Positions 37,163 through 47,856 of a stretch of 64,000 nt of DNA are shown piece after piece. The number at the start of each line of letters is the position of its first letter. Position 1 is the first letter of the stretch. The stretch is from Stromatinia cepivora. Taxonomy: Eukaryota; Ascomycota; Leotiomycetes; Helotiales; Sclerotiniaceae. The stretch spans positions 62,001 to 126,000 of the forward strand of contig RCTD01000031.1 of assembly GCA_014898415.1 (NCBI GenBank), written 5' to 3'. Made by a program: the position numbers and the translations under genes. Under the pieces are notes generated by a model that worked only from the letters and a program-made list of their open reading frames with translations, made no database searches and was not told where the DNA came from.

Positions 37163-38140
37163 ATGATGTCTGCACTATCTCGGCCCAGTCGCACGTTAAT
37201 GCGCCCTTCCGCCAGCTCAAAAATTCCAAAATTCTCCTTACAACTACCTCCGAGCTTTCGATCATTCCATGCCTCACCACAACCTCGGTCTCTCGATTCC
37301 GTTTTAATAACTACGCATGGAGTTCTTGAAGGATTGCACTCTTTTACTGGCCTACCATGGGCTTATACTTTACCTCTCACTGCTCTGGCTATCCGGACCA
37401 TCCTCATCCTCCCGATCGGCATAAACTCGCGACGAGCTGCGCAGAAACAAATGGACCTAATGCCTCTCATGAACGCATGGCAGCATCAATTCAGAAAACA
37501 ATCAATACAAGAGGTTGGTCACTTGGGACCGGATGCGGCAAATCAGTTTGTTAAAGATAAAATGAAAAAGAAGAAGAAGGAACTCTATTCTAGATACAGT
37601 TGTGGTACTTGGAAACATTATCTGCCGTTTGTGCAATTACCTATTTGGATGGTCGCTGTAGAGACGATTCGAAAAATGTGCGGCGCACACGATGGATTAT
37701 TGAAATGGATTGAATCGCTGTTCATATCGAGTAATGCAAATGAGTCTGCAGCTGCTACGGACCTGGACTTGGGCTCTCTACTATTAGAACCATCCTTCGC
37801 GACAGAAGGAGCATTATGGTTTCCCAATCTTCTCATTTCGGATCCAATGTTGATACTTCCTTTCATGCTCTCCGGATCTATCCTATTGAATCTTAGTGGC
37901 CAGGGAAGGCCTAAAGCTGTATTCATGAGGAGATTAATGAATTCATTGAAGGTAGTGGCTCTTGCGATTATTCCACTTACATTGCAGATGCCGAGTGCAA
38001 TGTTGGTATATTGGACATCTTCCTCTTTGCTGGCTTATGGACAAGCCAAGATGTTGGACGTTTTTATGCCGATTAGAAAACCTGTAGTACCATGCAAAGG
38101 GGGTCAACCTGTCAGATATGCAGGTACCAGGGAAAGTTGA
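37163..38140 (+). CDS. COX18: COX18/OXA2-type mitochondrial inner-membrane insertase
   Basis: YidC/Oxa1-superfamily insertase of the mitochondrial inner membrane that exports the C-terminal domain of cytochrome oxidase subunit 2. Single exon, 325 aa, starting at the tandem ATG (MMSALSRPSRTLMRPS); the frame is open further upstream but only with a GTG. The N-terminal 55 residues are rich in Arg, Ser and Pro without acids, a typical matrix presequence. Then comes a first membrane segment (WAYTLPLTALAIRTILILPIG), the charged matrix loop (RRAAQKQMDLMPLM ... KKKKKELYSRYSC), a second at LPFVQLPIWMVAVETIRKM, and two or three more (PMLILPFMLSGSILLNL; LKVVALAIIPLTLQMPSAMLVYWTSSSLL). The motif MPSAMLVYWTSSS is diagnostic of this family. 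COX18 is preferred over OXA1 because of length and the absence of a long C-terminal ribosome-binding coil. Confidence 0.9.
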   Translation: MMSALSRPSRTLMRPSASSKIPKFSLQLPPSFRSFHASPQPRSLDSVLITTHGVLEGLHSFTGLPWAYTLPLTALAIRTILILPIGINSRRAAQKQMDLMPLMNAWQHQFRKQSIQEVGHLGPDAANQFVKDKMKKKKKELYSRYSCGTWKHYLPFVQLPIWMVAVETIRKMCGAHDGLLKWIESLFISSNANESAAATDLDLGSLLLEPSFATEGALWFPNLLISDPMLILPFMLSGSILLNLSGQGRPKAVFMRRLMNSLKVVALAIIPLTLQMPSAMLVYWTSSSLLAYGQAKMLDVFMPIRKPVVPCKGGQPVRYAGTRES

Positions 38141-38651
38141 AGATAGAGTACAGTTGTTACGAACAATAGGCAGTAATGATCTAGATGGTTAATATACCCT
38201 GTGAGGAATGAATAATGATCGGCGTTAAGAGTCAAAAAAGGAATGGAGCATTTGACATCGGATTTGTCACTTCATTGAAAGGTTGGGGGCCGAGATGTAA
38301 ATCATTTGGCTGTTAAAACGATTAGATATGCTTTTTCATGGCAGGTTTGACTACCTAGTATTAAGTACTGACCTCACCTAATTCAACAATATAGAAAGAC
38401 CATCTGTGAAGAAGAAGAAGAAGAATAGATCTTATGTACAAGTAGATCTTATGTACAGTCAACATTTCTGGTCCCCCTCTCTTCCTATATCGATACAGCA
38501 AAGCCAAGCTTGAATTAATTGGATTCCCTCATGTAACTAACTCCTCAGCCCTTTAGTCAAAAGTTCCAACCATCCTACTGCTCTTACTTGCTCACCCTTG
38601 TTCTGTAAACACGCTTGTGCACGCTAGATTACCAATTAACATTTATTTTCA

Positions 38652-38693
38652 ACGCGTCCTTGCGGAGTTATGAAAAGTCGCGTAAAGTGTTCT
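38652..38693 (+). promoter_or_regulatory. MCB-like elements upstream of RNR1
   Basis: A perfect ACGCGT (38652-38657) and a TCGCGTAA (from about 38687) lie 295-335 bp upstream of the RNR1 start codon. ACGCGT is the MBF target that gives G1/S-peak expression of RNR genes in yeasts; the same control here is an inference from position and sequence. Confidence 0.45.
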
Positions 38694-38716
38694 CACTGAA
38701 AAAACATTCGGATCCA

Positions 38717-38747
38717 TTCTCATTCTCATTCTCATTCTCATTCTCAT
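38717..38747 (+). repeat. ATTCTC hexanucleotide repeat
   Basis: About five tandem copies of ATTCTC in the RNR1 promoter. Confidence 0.85.
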
Positions 38748-38986
38748 AAACTCTTCTCTGTTTTTTCCTTTCAAGAACAATTTCCTCCAACATTTCAATC
38801 TACAATACATCCCCTCCTTTCTATTCAAAGGTTGATTGATTGAGTACTTGACTGTAAACAAGTCGATTAATTATTTCTAATTCAAAAGTGGTTGTTAGCT
38901 TTCAACTTCTATTTTTCTCCACCGTCCTGGTTTCATCAACCCCTCCAAATTCAGAACGGATTCACCAAAAATTTACTACCGCCATC

Positions 38987-41897
38987 ATGTATGTCTATAA
39001 GAGAGGTATGTATATCAGTCTAAATTTCTGCTTTTCCTTGTACTCATATTATCTAGATGGACGTAAGGAACGCGTTCAATTCGATAAGATCACAGCTCGT
39101 GTATCAAGATTGTGCTATGCTCTCGATCCTGATCACATTGATGCCGCTGCCATTACTCAAAAAGTCATTTCTGGTGTCTATCAGGGTGTAACAACCATTG
39201 AACTTGACAACCTCGTAAGTTAACCTTCAGAAGCGCGCTGAAACTACTCCTCTTTCCAGTGTAATCTGCTAACACTCCCTAAAGGCCGCAGAGACCGCTG
39301 CATACATGACAGTCACCCATCCCGATTATGCCATTCTAGCTGCTCGTATTGCAGTGTCAAACCTCCACAAACAAACCAAGAAACAATTCTCCCACGTTAT
39401 CCGCGATTTATACCAATATACAAACCCAAAAAATGGCAAAGCATCTCCTATGATTAGCAAGGAAACTTTCGAATGCGTCATGAGACATGAGGAAGAACTC
39501 AACTCTGCTATTGTCTATGACAGGGATTTCAACTACCAATACTTCGGATTTAAGACCCTTGAGCGATCATATCTTTTACGTCTTGATGGCAAAGTTGCGG
39601 AACGTCCTCAACAAATGATCATGCGTGTTGCCGTTGGTATTCACGGTGATGATATCGAAAGTGCTATCGAAACATACAACTTGATGTCAAACAAGTACTT
39701 TACACATGCTTCCCCAACACTCTTTTCTGCGGGTACTCCACAAGCACAACTTTCATCTTGCTTCCTCATCGACATGAAGGAGGACAGTATTGATGGTATC
39801 TACGATACTTTGAAGATTTGTGCCATGATCTCAAAGAATGCCGGTGGTATTGGTCTCAACATTCACAGAATCCGTGCTACTGGTGCATACATCGCCGGTA
39901 CCAACGGAAATTCCAATGGTATTGTTCCCATGCTTCGAGTTTTCAACAACACTGCCAGATATGTTGATCAAGGTGGTAACAAACGTCCTGGTGCGTTTGC
40001 TGTTTACCTTGAGCCATGGCATGCCGATGTTTTCGAGTTTCTTGATCTACGCAAAAACCACGGTAAGGAAGAAGTTCGTGCGCGCGATCTCTTCTATGCC
40101 TTGTGGATTCCTGATTTGTTCATGAAGCGTGTTGAAAAGAATGGAGAATGGACTCTTATGTGCCCCAATGAATGCCCTGGTTTGGCAGATGTTTATGGCG
40201 AGGAGTTCGAGGCTCTCTACGAGAGTTATGAAAAGGCAGGAAAGGGTCGCAAGACTATCAAGGCTCAAAAGCTTTGGTACTCTATTCTTGAGGCTCAAAC
40301 CGAGACCGGAAATCCTTTCATGCTTTACAAAGATGCATGCAACAAGAAGAGCAACCAAAAGAACCTTGGTACTATTCGCAGCTCCAACTTGTGCACAGAG
40401 ATCGTTGAGTACTCTGCACCAGATGAGGTTGCTTGCTGTAACTTGGCTTCAATTGCTCTACCAACTTTCGTCAACATGAATGAGGGAACTTATGATTTCC
40501 AAAAGCTTCACGAGGTCGTCCAAGTTGTCGTTAGAAACTTGAACAAGATCATTGATATCAACTATTATCCAGTACAAGAAGCCAGAAAGAGCAATTTCCG
40601 TCACCGACCTATCGCTGTTGGTGTTCAAGGTCTTGCTGATGCTTTCTTGGCTCTTCGTCTTCCATTTGATTCGCCAGAAGCCAAGCACCTCAACATCCAG
40701 ATTTTCGAGACCATTTACCACGCTGCCTTGACCTCATCTGTCGAGATTGCAAAGGAACTTGGCCCGTACGAAACCTATCAAGGCTCCCCAGTCTCCAAGG
40801 GTGAACTCCAATATGACATGTGGGGCGTCACCCCTTCTGATTTGTGGGATTGGGACTCTTTGAAGCAATCCATCAAGCAACACGGAATTCGCAACTCCCT
40901 TCTCGTTGCACCTATGCCTACTGCTAGTACTTCACAAATCCTCGGTTTCAACGAATGTTTCGAACCATATACTTCAAACATCTACTCACGTCGTGTTCTA
41001 GCTGGAGAATTCCAAGTTGTTAACCCATGGCTCCTCAAAGACCTTGTGGATATGGGTCTCTGGTCTGACAACATGAAGAACCGTATCATTGCCGATGGTG
41101 GATCGATTCAAAACATCCCCAACATTCCAGCTGACATCAAAGCCCTTTACAAGACTGTTTGGGAAATTTCTCAACGAACAATTGTTCAAATGGCTGCTGA
41201 TCGTGGTGCATTTATCGATCAATCTCAATCAATGAACATTCACATGAAGGATCCTACAATGGGCAAGATCACATCTATGCATTTTGCTGGATGGAAATTG
41301 GGTTTGAAGACCGGAATGTACTATTTACGTACTATGGCTGCCTCAGCACCAATTCAATTTACCGTCGATCAAGAAGCTCTACTTGTAGCTGATACCAATG
41401 TCGCTCGAGAACGTACTACGAAGAAGCGCACTCTGCCATCTTCTGGTTATGTTTCAAGCGCCTCGTCAATCGGTGGTGGTGGCCCAAAGCCTATGTATGC
41501 TGGTAAATCACCGACATCATCCCTCAGTAGTGCACCAAAGGATGTACCAACACCCAGCATTACACCCCCTCCTGCACCGACCAAGGAGACACACACACCA
41601 ATTGCTAAGACTCCTTTCAAGGCTGATGTGGAGGAAGGTGATAGTCCTAAGGCACTCGCTACAGATCCTACTGATGCAGTTCCTAAGGATGAAGAATTGC
41701 TTGAGTCAAGTGTTGAGAAGAAAAAACAGGATGAGGATGAAGGCAAGGATAGTACCGACCGAGAGTATGATATTTATGCCGATGCCAAGTTGCAATGTAA
41801 GTTTTTCCGTCTCTGCCTTGTTTCACCAAAAACATTTACTAATAGTTATACAGGTAGCATTGATAACAAAGAGGAGTGTATGATGTGCAGTGGATAG
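38987..41897 (+). CDS. RNR1: Ribonucleoside-diphosphate reductase large subunit
   Basis: Class Ia ribonucleotide reductase alpha subunit, reducing NDPs to dNDPs. Four exons: 38987-39005 (19 bp), 39057-39214, 39285-41796 and 41854-41897, giving 910 aa. An ATP-cone begins [18 protein letters not shown]. Counting from Met1, the redox Cys of SSCFL is residue 218, NLCTEI gives N427, C429 and E431, and VACCNL gives C444; these match the numbering of human RRM1, which supports the exon model. The paired Tyr of GMYYLRTMA and the specificity-site region ([17 protein letters not shown]) are present. A roughly 110-residue low-complexity linker ([18 protein letters not shown], then Asp/Glu/Lys-rich) leads to the C-terminal swing-arm cysteines CMMCSG, encoded by the tiny last exon. 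No intein or other insert. The last intron is 57 bp, a multiple of three without stops. Convergent with the CFEM gene. Confidence 0.97.
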
Positions 41898-43126
41898 AGT
41901 AGATTAGTACAGCTCACGCTTTAATGCTTTTTGGGGTTTTGGGGTTAATGAGGCGTTGATTTATTGATTGATTGATTGGCATTTGTTTTGGGAATGGATG
42001 GGGATGGGTGGATGGATGGATAAATAATATGATTATTATGTAGGTACGAACTCGATGTTTTATGAATGATTGAGGACACGGGAGGAAGAGCTTAAGTCTT
42101 GGGAAACATATTCAATTATGGGAGGTTGCCTAGTACTTTAGTCTAGATAGTGTATTGCGATGAGTGTTTTATGAATTATTCTTGTATACTCCTTGTAGTT
42201 TCTTGGTGATGTTCTTGATGCGATTTCGTCTTTATGCTTGGGATATCCCTCTGAGGATATATTTGAATCCAATGATAGGGGTAAGAGGAGAGAGAGACAT
42301 AGAATGGATTGCAATGAATGTGCCTTCAAGTCTCCTTCCACCCCACCTCCGCGCGAATCGCAAGCTTTCCTTCCTCTACATCACATAACTCCTCAGTGAA
42401 CAGATGGCCAAAAAATTCATGTCCATGCCCATACTAAGTACTTTACATAGGTAGCATAAGAGCCACAGTTAGTCCCTTCGTCCTAACTAATTCTTTGTTT
42501 CTTCTTATCTCCAGTTTCATAAACTCTGCTCCCCAGCTCCTTTATTCTAGCTAGCTATTGCTTTCTTTGGTGGTTCTTATTAAACTGTACTTACTATAAA
42601 ATTATGCACGCGTTAGGTAATGAGGGAAATACTTACTGGTGAAATGCTGGTTTACTGATCTGGTATTTGTAGAATTTAATTCCCTTCCTCATATAAGTAC
42701 ATACCTTTGCGGTGCTTTTCTTCGTCCCCTCTCTTTCCTCTCTCTTTTCCTCCACACATCGCTCTTCGTCGTGCTTTAGTTTTTATTCCCCAGAGAACTC
42801 TATTTTAAAGAAACAAATCTTACCAAAGTCCCAATGTAATTCGAAGACTCGATTAACTTTTGAGGATATATGGATACACGAACGAAGAGCACCAAATCAG
42901 ATCAGATGAACTTCTCGGAACAATAGAAGAGTAGTAAGTATCAAAGGCTGAATTTATTTACAACCCATACCCATCTAAATTCAAAGTACTCCTTCCTACC
43001 TGTGACCTAATTACTGCATGTTGCAACACATTAACTTGCATGCCGTCCTCTTAAGAGGACAATATCTCTACGGTACATCCCAATTAAGTTAAAATCATCA
43101 TATACAGATATAACATAACACCCATT

Positions 43127-43215
43127 CAATCCCATCAATTCCATCAATCCCATCAACCCCATCAACCCCATCAACCCCATCAATTCCCCATTAAACACCC
43201 CCCCCCCCCCCCCCC
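43127..43215 (+). repeat. ATCAACCCC array and 18-base poly-C tract
   Basis: A 9-10-base unit of the type CCCATCAAC is repeated about seven times (43127-43185), followed by an uninterrupted run of about 18 C at 43198-43215. Poly-C runs of this length are error-prone in sequencing. Confidence 0.85.
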
Positions 43216-43254
43216 TTCTTCTTTTTTTTGCTTAATTCCATCCATCCTAAATTA

Positions 43255-43389
<135 letters not shown>

Positions 43390-43507
43390 TCATTACTTCT
43401 ATCCACTTTCTTACACCTTCCTGCACCTCCCTCTAACCCTCCATCCGCTTTCCTCTATGTTTCCCACGATTCTCAATATCAATGAATCCCTATCCGGCTA
43501 CTGCATT

Positions 43508-43550
43508 CCATCCCATCCCATCCCATCCCATCCCATCCCATCCCATCCCA
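43508..43550 (+). repeat. ATCCC pentanucleotide repeat
   Basis: About eight tandem copies of ATCCC, 120 bp downstream of the TCTCCT array. Confidence 0.9.
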
Positions 43551-44431
43551 CGACACCACACCACACCATCTATCTTCATTTCATCTACTCATCTACTCGC
43601 TCCCCTCATCTCCATACAATCCCACTGACCCCATTCGTCATGATTTTCCAATACCTCCTCCCTCAATCCACCATATTTCACCATATCTCCCTCTCTAATT
43701 TATCTCATCTCATCCCATCTACTACTATCCTTATCCAAAAGGGTAAGGTAAGTAAAGCTAGAGTTCCAGAGGCTCGCCTTAAGATGCTGACCATAGCGAG
43801 CGAGCATAGATGGATGTAAAGATGGTACTTGAAAAAGAATTATGAATAGAATGGCTAAGCTTATAATCCTAAGTCTTGCAACTCCTACTTACATCAAAAT
43901 AAATCACATCACCATCACCAAATCACATCACCATCGCCAAATCATAATCACCAAACCACAATATACAATATAGGAAAACTTAATAGTATTAACCATCATT
44001 TTTTTTCTACCTAGGTATTATTACAGTTCATAATTCGTACCATCGATCATGCATGAAAGCATAACGAGTACCATTTGCCTGTTCATCCCATCCACACTCC
44101 TATGCCCATTCATGATCCTACCACCATTAAACCATCCATTAACATCCTCCAATTACCCCCAAATAGTTACTACCATGTCTATGGCGTCATGTGCATAATA
44201 TCATATGTATGACCAGAAGAAATCCCATCCATACCTATCATCAAATGCATCCATCCTTCGTGAAAGTCGTCAAAAGTTAAAGAGAGAAATTGTAAAAAGT
44301 ATGGTCAAGAATTGAAAAAGAGAAAAGAAGGGTATCGTTGCAAGTCCAACCACACTCAACTTCCATTACATCCACCTTCAGAAATCTTTTTCCATATCAT
44401 AAAGACATGAAAGAGATCATCTTGAAGTTAT

Positions 44432-45789
44432 TTACAAAAGAAGAGCAGCGAGACCAGCAGCGGCCAACAAACCACTTGCACCGGTTGGGAGAGCTGCCAT
44501 GGCGGATGAGGTTGCGGATGAGGCAGCGCTGCCAGCGGCAGAAGTTGCGGAAGAAGCTCTGCTGGTAGCAGATGAAACTCTGCTTGAAGCACTTGAAGTT
44601 GCGTCGGACGCGACTGAGGAAGCTGAGGATTCAAGGGAAGAAATAGCAGAAGATGCGCTAGAGGAGATAGCAGAAGCCGAGGAAGCAGCAGCAGAAGATG
44701 CGCTGGAAGCAGCTCCACCACCGAAGATGGTAGTAGATCCTACAGTGGTCTCAAAAGTGGAAGATCCACTGGTGACGGTTGAGACAACAGCAGATGTGGT
44801 GATAGCGGATGATCCATCAGTTGGGCTTGGAGTGCTGTAGATGGTGGAAGATCCAACAGTAGATTCGAAGGTAGATCCATCACTGGTAATGGTAGACACA
44901 ACTGCTTCAGTGGAGATTGCAGTAGAGGATACAATGCCAACACCTCCAGAACCATAAATTGTAGTGGAACCAATGGTGCTTGTGAGTGTCTCAGAACCAG
45001 AGGTGATGGTTGCGAGGAGGGCAGAGGTTGTGATGGCAGAAGAACTGGCAGAAGAACTGGCAGTAGCCTATTGGATGAAGTTAGTAAATTCTCAATTCAC
45101 TTATGGTGATATTATCATCGCAACTCTCGCAATCCATGAATTGCATGCGTATTTTTCTTTGTGGTGGGGAATACCCAGGGAATAAAAAACCACTTGAGAA
45201 GCCGCAAATAGAAATTGACGTCATGCCATAGAAAGAATAAATAAATAAAAAAACTTACGGAAGAATCGGTTGAACCACTGCTAGGGGCAGAGGAAGAATC
45301 GACGGTAGAGGTAGCCAAAGTAGTAGCTGAGCCAGCGGTAGCAATAGCAGATGCAGCTATTAACTATTAGCAATAGATCAAATTGGAGTTTGCGATAGTA
45401 GACTTACATGAGCAGTATGCTTGGCCATAGGCAATAACAGTGGAGGCGACCTCGGCACCACAAGCCTCATTGGAGCAGTCACGGATACCATAGGCAAAGT
45501 CTGGTTTGGTGCAAAGACAAGCAGCATCAGCAGTGCAGCCAAGAGCTGGAGCCAAAGCGAGCATGTTGTTGATGCAGGTTTGCTATTAAGAAGAAATAAT
45601 TAGTCATTAGAATATTAAATCACATCACAATCAAGTTATACAATTTGTTTGTATAGGTATTGATCGCGACGATATGAAATTCGTAAGACGGAATCAAATA
45701 CTTACACCACATGATGGCAGACCGGAGAGGGATTGAGCGATAGAAGCAGCTGTGAAAGCGCTGATGGCGAGGATAACTGAGGACTTCAT
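44432..45789 (-). CDS. CFEM-domain GPI-anchored cell-wall/plasma-membrane protein
   Basis: Secreted CFEM protein; such proteins act in cell-wall structure, haem/iron capture or as effectors in plant pathogens. Four exons: 45789-45706, 45582-45408, 45356-45259 and 45067-44432, giving 330 aa. A signal peptide covers residues 1-19 (SSVILAISAFTAASIAQ). The CFEM domain (about residues 20-88) has all eight cysteines: LPSCGQTC, LGC, AACLC, RDC, EAC and AYC, with the Asp (PDF) of the family between. A Ser/Thr/Ala-rich stalk follows, with three diverged copies of a unit of about 35-40 residues (core TSxxxTxTSGSxTxxSTxGSTTIY) around residues 130-235, then a Ser/Ala tract. The end is a GPI signal: ATGASGLLAAAGLAALLL-type hydrophobic tail (here PTGASGLLAAAGLAALLL), with the cleavage site probably near the Ser/Ala run. 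The four introns' flanks are all standard GTAAGT/TAG. Confidence 0.92.
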
Positions 45790-46365
45790 GTTGATTATTT
45801 TGATTTTTGAAGAAGTATACTTCCTAAATTATTATATTATAGAATTTGAAGAGATTGAGAGAATTGATCTTCTGAAAAGATTTTGATGATTGAGATGATT
45901 TGAGATGTTGATTAAAGGTTGGAGAATTATTTGTTTATCTTTGTTTTGAAGCTTGGGATGGAAGTGTGATGAAGGTGGATGGATGGATGGAAGATGGTTG
46001 AGGTTGAAGGTTTTTCTTTGTTATAAGAAGTGAAATTAGGAATTGAAATTAAGTTGGGGTGGAAGTGGAAGTGAACCTTATTAATATACCTAGGTAGTAA
46101 TTAACAAACGGGGAAAGACCAATTTGAGAAGTGAAGTCAGAGTGAATTTGAAGCTTGATCGGATACCTAGTATGAGTGAAGAGTGAAGCTTGATTTTTGC
46201 TTGCTTGGCTTAACTTGGGTGGGAAAGAGTGACGAGTGACGAGGGGGAGGGGAATATCCATGATGACCAGGGAAGCTAAGGTAAGGTACCCAATTTACTA
46301 TCAAAAGCTGTCTACCACCTTACTACCACAATCTACTAGCTGGGCATTATACTAGTTGCATCTTT

Positions 46366-46397
46366 TTAAAAGTTTTAAAAGTTTTAAAAGTTTTAAA
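46366..46397 (+). repeat. AAAAGTTTT short tandem repeat
   Basis: Three to four copies of a 10-base unit (AAAAGTTTTA), each unit itself nearly palindromic. Confidence 0.8.
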
Positions 46398-47830
46398 CCA
46401 ATTGAATAATTCATAATTGAATTCAATTGGATTAATACAGATGATTACCATCCAATTGTAGTTAAATCAATCTCTAAAACAGATTCTTTCGCATTGACTA
46501 GATGAGATAGATGGCTTAGAGATGATTATCTGGATATCAAACTAATATCCAATCAAAGCAGTACAACCACATCTAATTTCAATCATTTTCTTTGTACCTC
46601 TCTTAGGTATGTACAGTCAATTGATTTGTTACCTTGATTGGATTAACTCGATGCATTTCTTAATCTGAATATCTGAACATCCCATATGGAAATTCCAACA
46701 GGTAGCTTCGTTTGAAATAGCTCCGCTTGCCAACATGTCCATCAATGTTGGCCATCTCTCTTTTCCCAAAAAGCTTGGAAAAGCTTCACCGATTTGTGCC
46801 TTTTCAGCTGTACATCATTTGTTCTGATTGGACTAGTTGATGTGTCTTTACTTCATTCATCATAGATGACCAGTAATGTACTACTGTATCAACAGAAGTG
46901 GAGGATGCCAGCCCACGAATTCAGTAGAGTAGAAAGATGGCTGGGAAAAAAAAGGTTACAATAATATAATTCTGGATTTCTTGAGATGTTGTCCAACTTT
47001 CTCTCGCTTGCAGATATTGGGTGCATGAGCATGGATGATGGGTACCGTAGCTCAAGAAATCAATCAATTGTATTTCTCCACAGTTATTGTCTACAAGGTT
47101 TTCTATGCAAGTGAAGTTGAAAAGAACCTTTTTGATTCTTAATGGTGTCTCTGACATCACGGACTGTGTGGCTGATATTATAATCAAAAGGTTCTTCTAA
47201 CTCCCCACATCTCCCATTTTTTATCATGTAAGCCTTCTCGATCCCCAACCCTTATTCTCAGATCATTTCATATCCTACAAGGGGTTGCTACACATTTTCT
47301 CTTGTCATCTCTGCCTAGTAGTACAGAATACAAAACATCATGACTAACACAATACACAATACCATCAAGATTAAGTTTCCTTACATTTGCGTTATGCTTC
47401 GTTGGCAAAGAAAAGTGGACCTTATGACATTTCACTCGATTTCTCCAAAAAGATCAGGTTCATTGACCATATCGAAAAACAAACCCAATTGTTTTCGAAG
47501 TCTCTTCATTACTGTGACGTCTATCTACATTGAAGGCTCGAAGCAAGATCTTCTCTCAAAAATTCGATTTTGTCATTATCCAAGCTTCACTCCCCGGTTA
47601 GAGTCTTAATCCAGGTCCCAGGGTCCACAGAGAACGATATGCACTTCTATCTACTGTGTACTGTACTAAATCAAGGAAGGTTACGGCAACTCGACATTAG
47701 ATCAATACGATTGGCTTTGACAAACAAATAACATAAGTTCCCCAGGAAACCAAGGATAAATCCTTGCACATCGAACAAAGTGGTCCTGATGTCCTTGTTG
47801 AGCTGAATACCAAGATGTTGATAGATTTTT

Positions 47831-47856
47831 GATAGAAGCTTTTGAGAGCTTCTATC
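47831..47856. repeat. Perfect inverted repeat with 10-bp arms
   Basis: GATAGAAGCT (47831-47840) and its exact reverse complement AGCTTCTATC (47847-47856) flank a 6-base loop TTTGAG. No gene is adjacent. Confidence 0.85.

Larger units (their letters stand above)
38141..38986. other. Intergenic, promoter of RNR1
   Basis: 846 bp between COX18 and the RNR1 start. It contains GAAGAAGAAGAAGAA and two copies of AGATCTTATGTACA (about 38425-38457), an ACGCGT box (38652), a TCGCGTAA element (38687) and (ATTCTC)5 at 38717-38747. The last 120 bp are a CT-rich leader. Confidence 0.6.

Noticed and set aside
39285..41796. Intein or intron-encoded insertion in RNR1
   Set aside because: Residue numbers of the active-site cysteines match human RRM1 exactly, so there is no insert up to at least C444, and the remainder reads as normal family sequence.
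41398..41883. 161-codon open frame inside RNR1
   Set aside because: Shifted-frame reading of the RNR1 linker; His/Arg/Pro-rich composition and no independent signals.
43127..43185. Telomere-like repeat (ATCAACCCC)
   Set aside because: Not the TTAGGG/CCCTAA unit; interstitial simple repeat between two genes.
44499..44840. 113-codon open frame opposite the CFEM gene
   Set aside because: Ala/Glu/Asp-rich shadow of the Ser/Ala stalk codons on the other strand.
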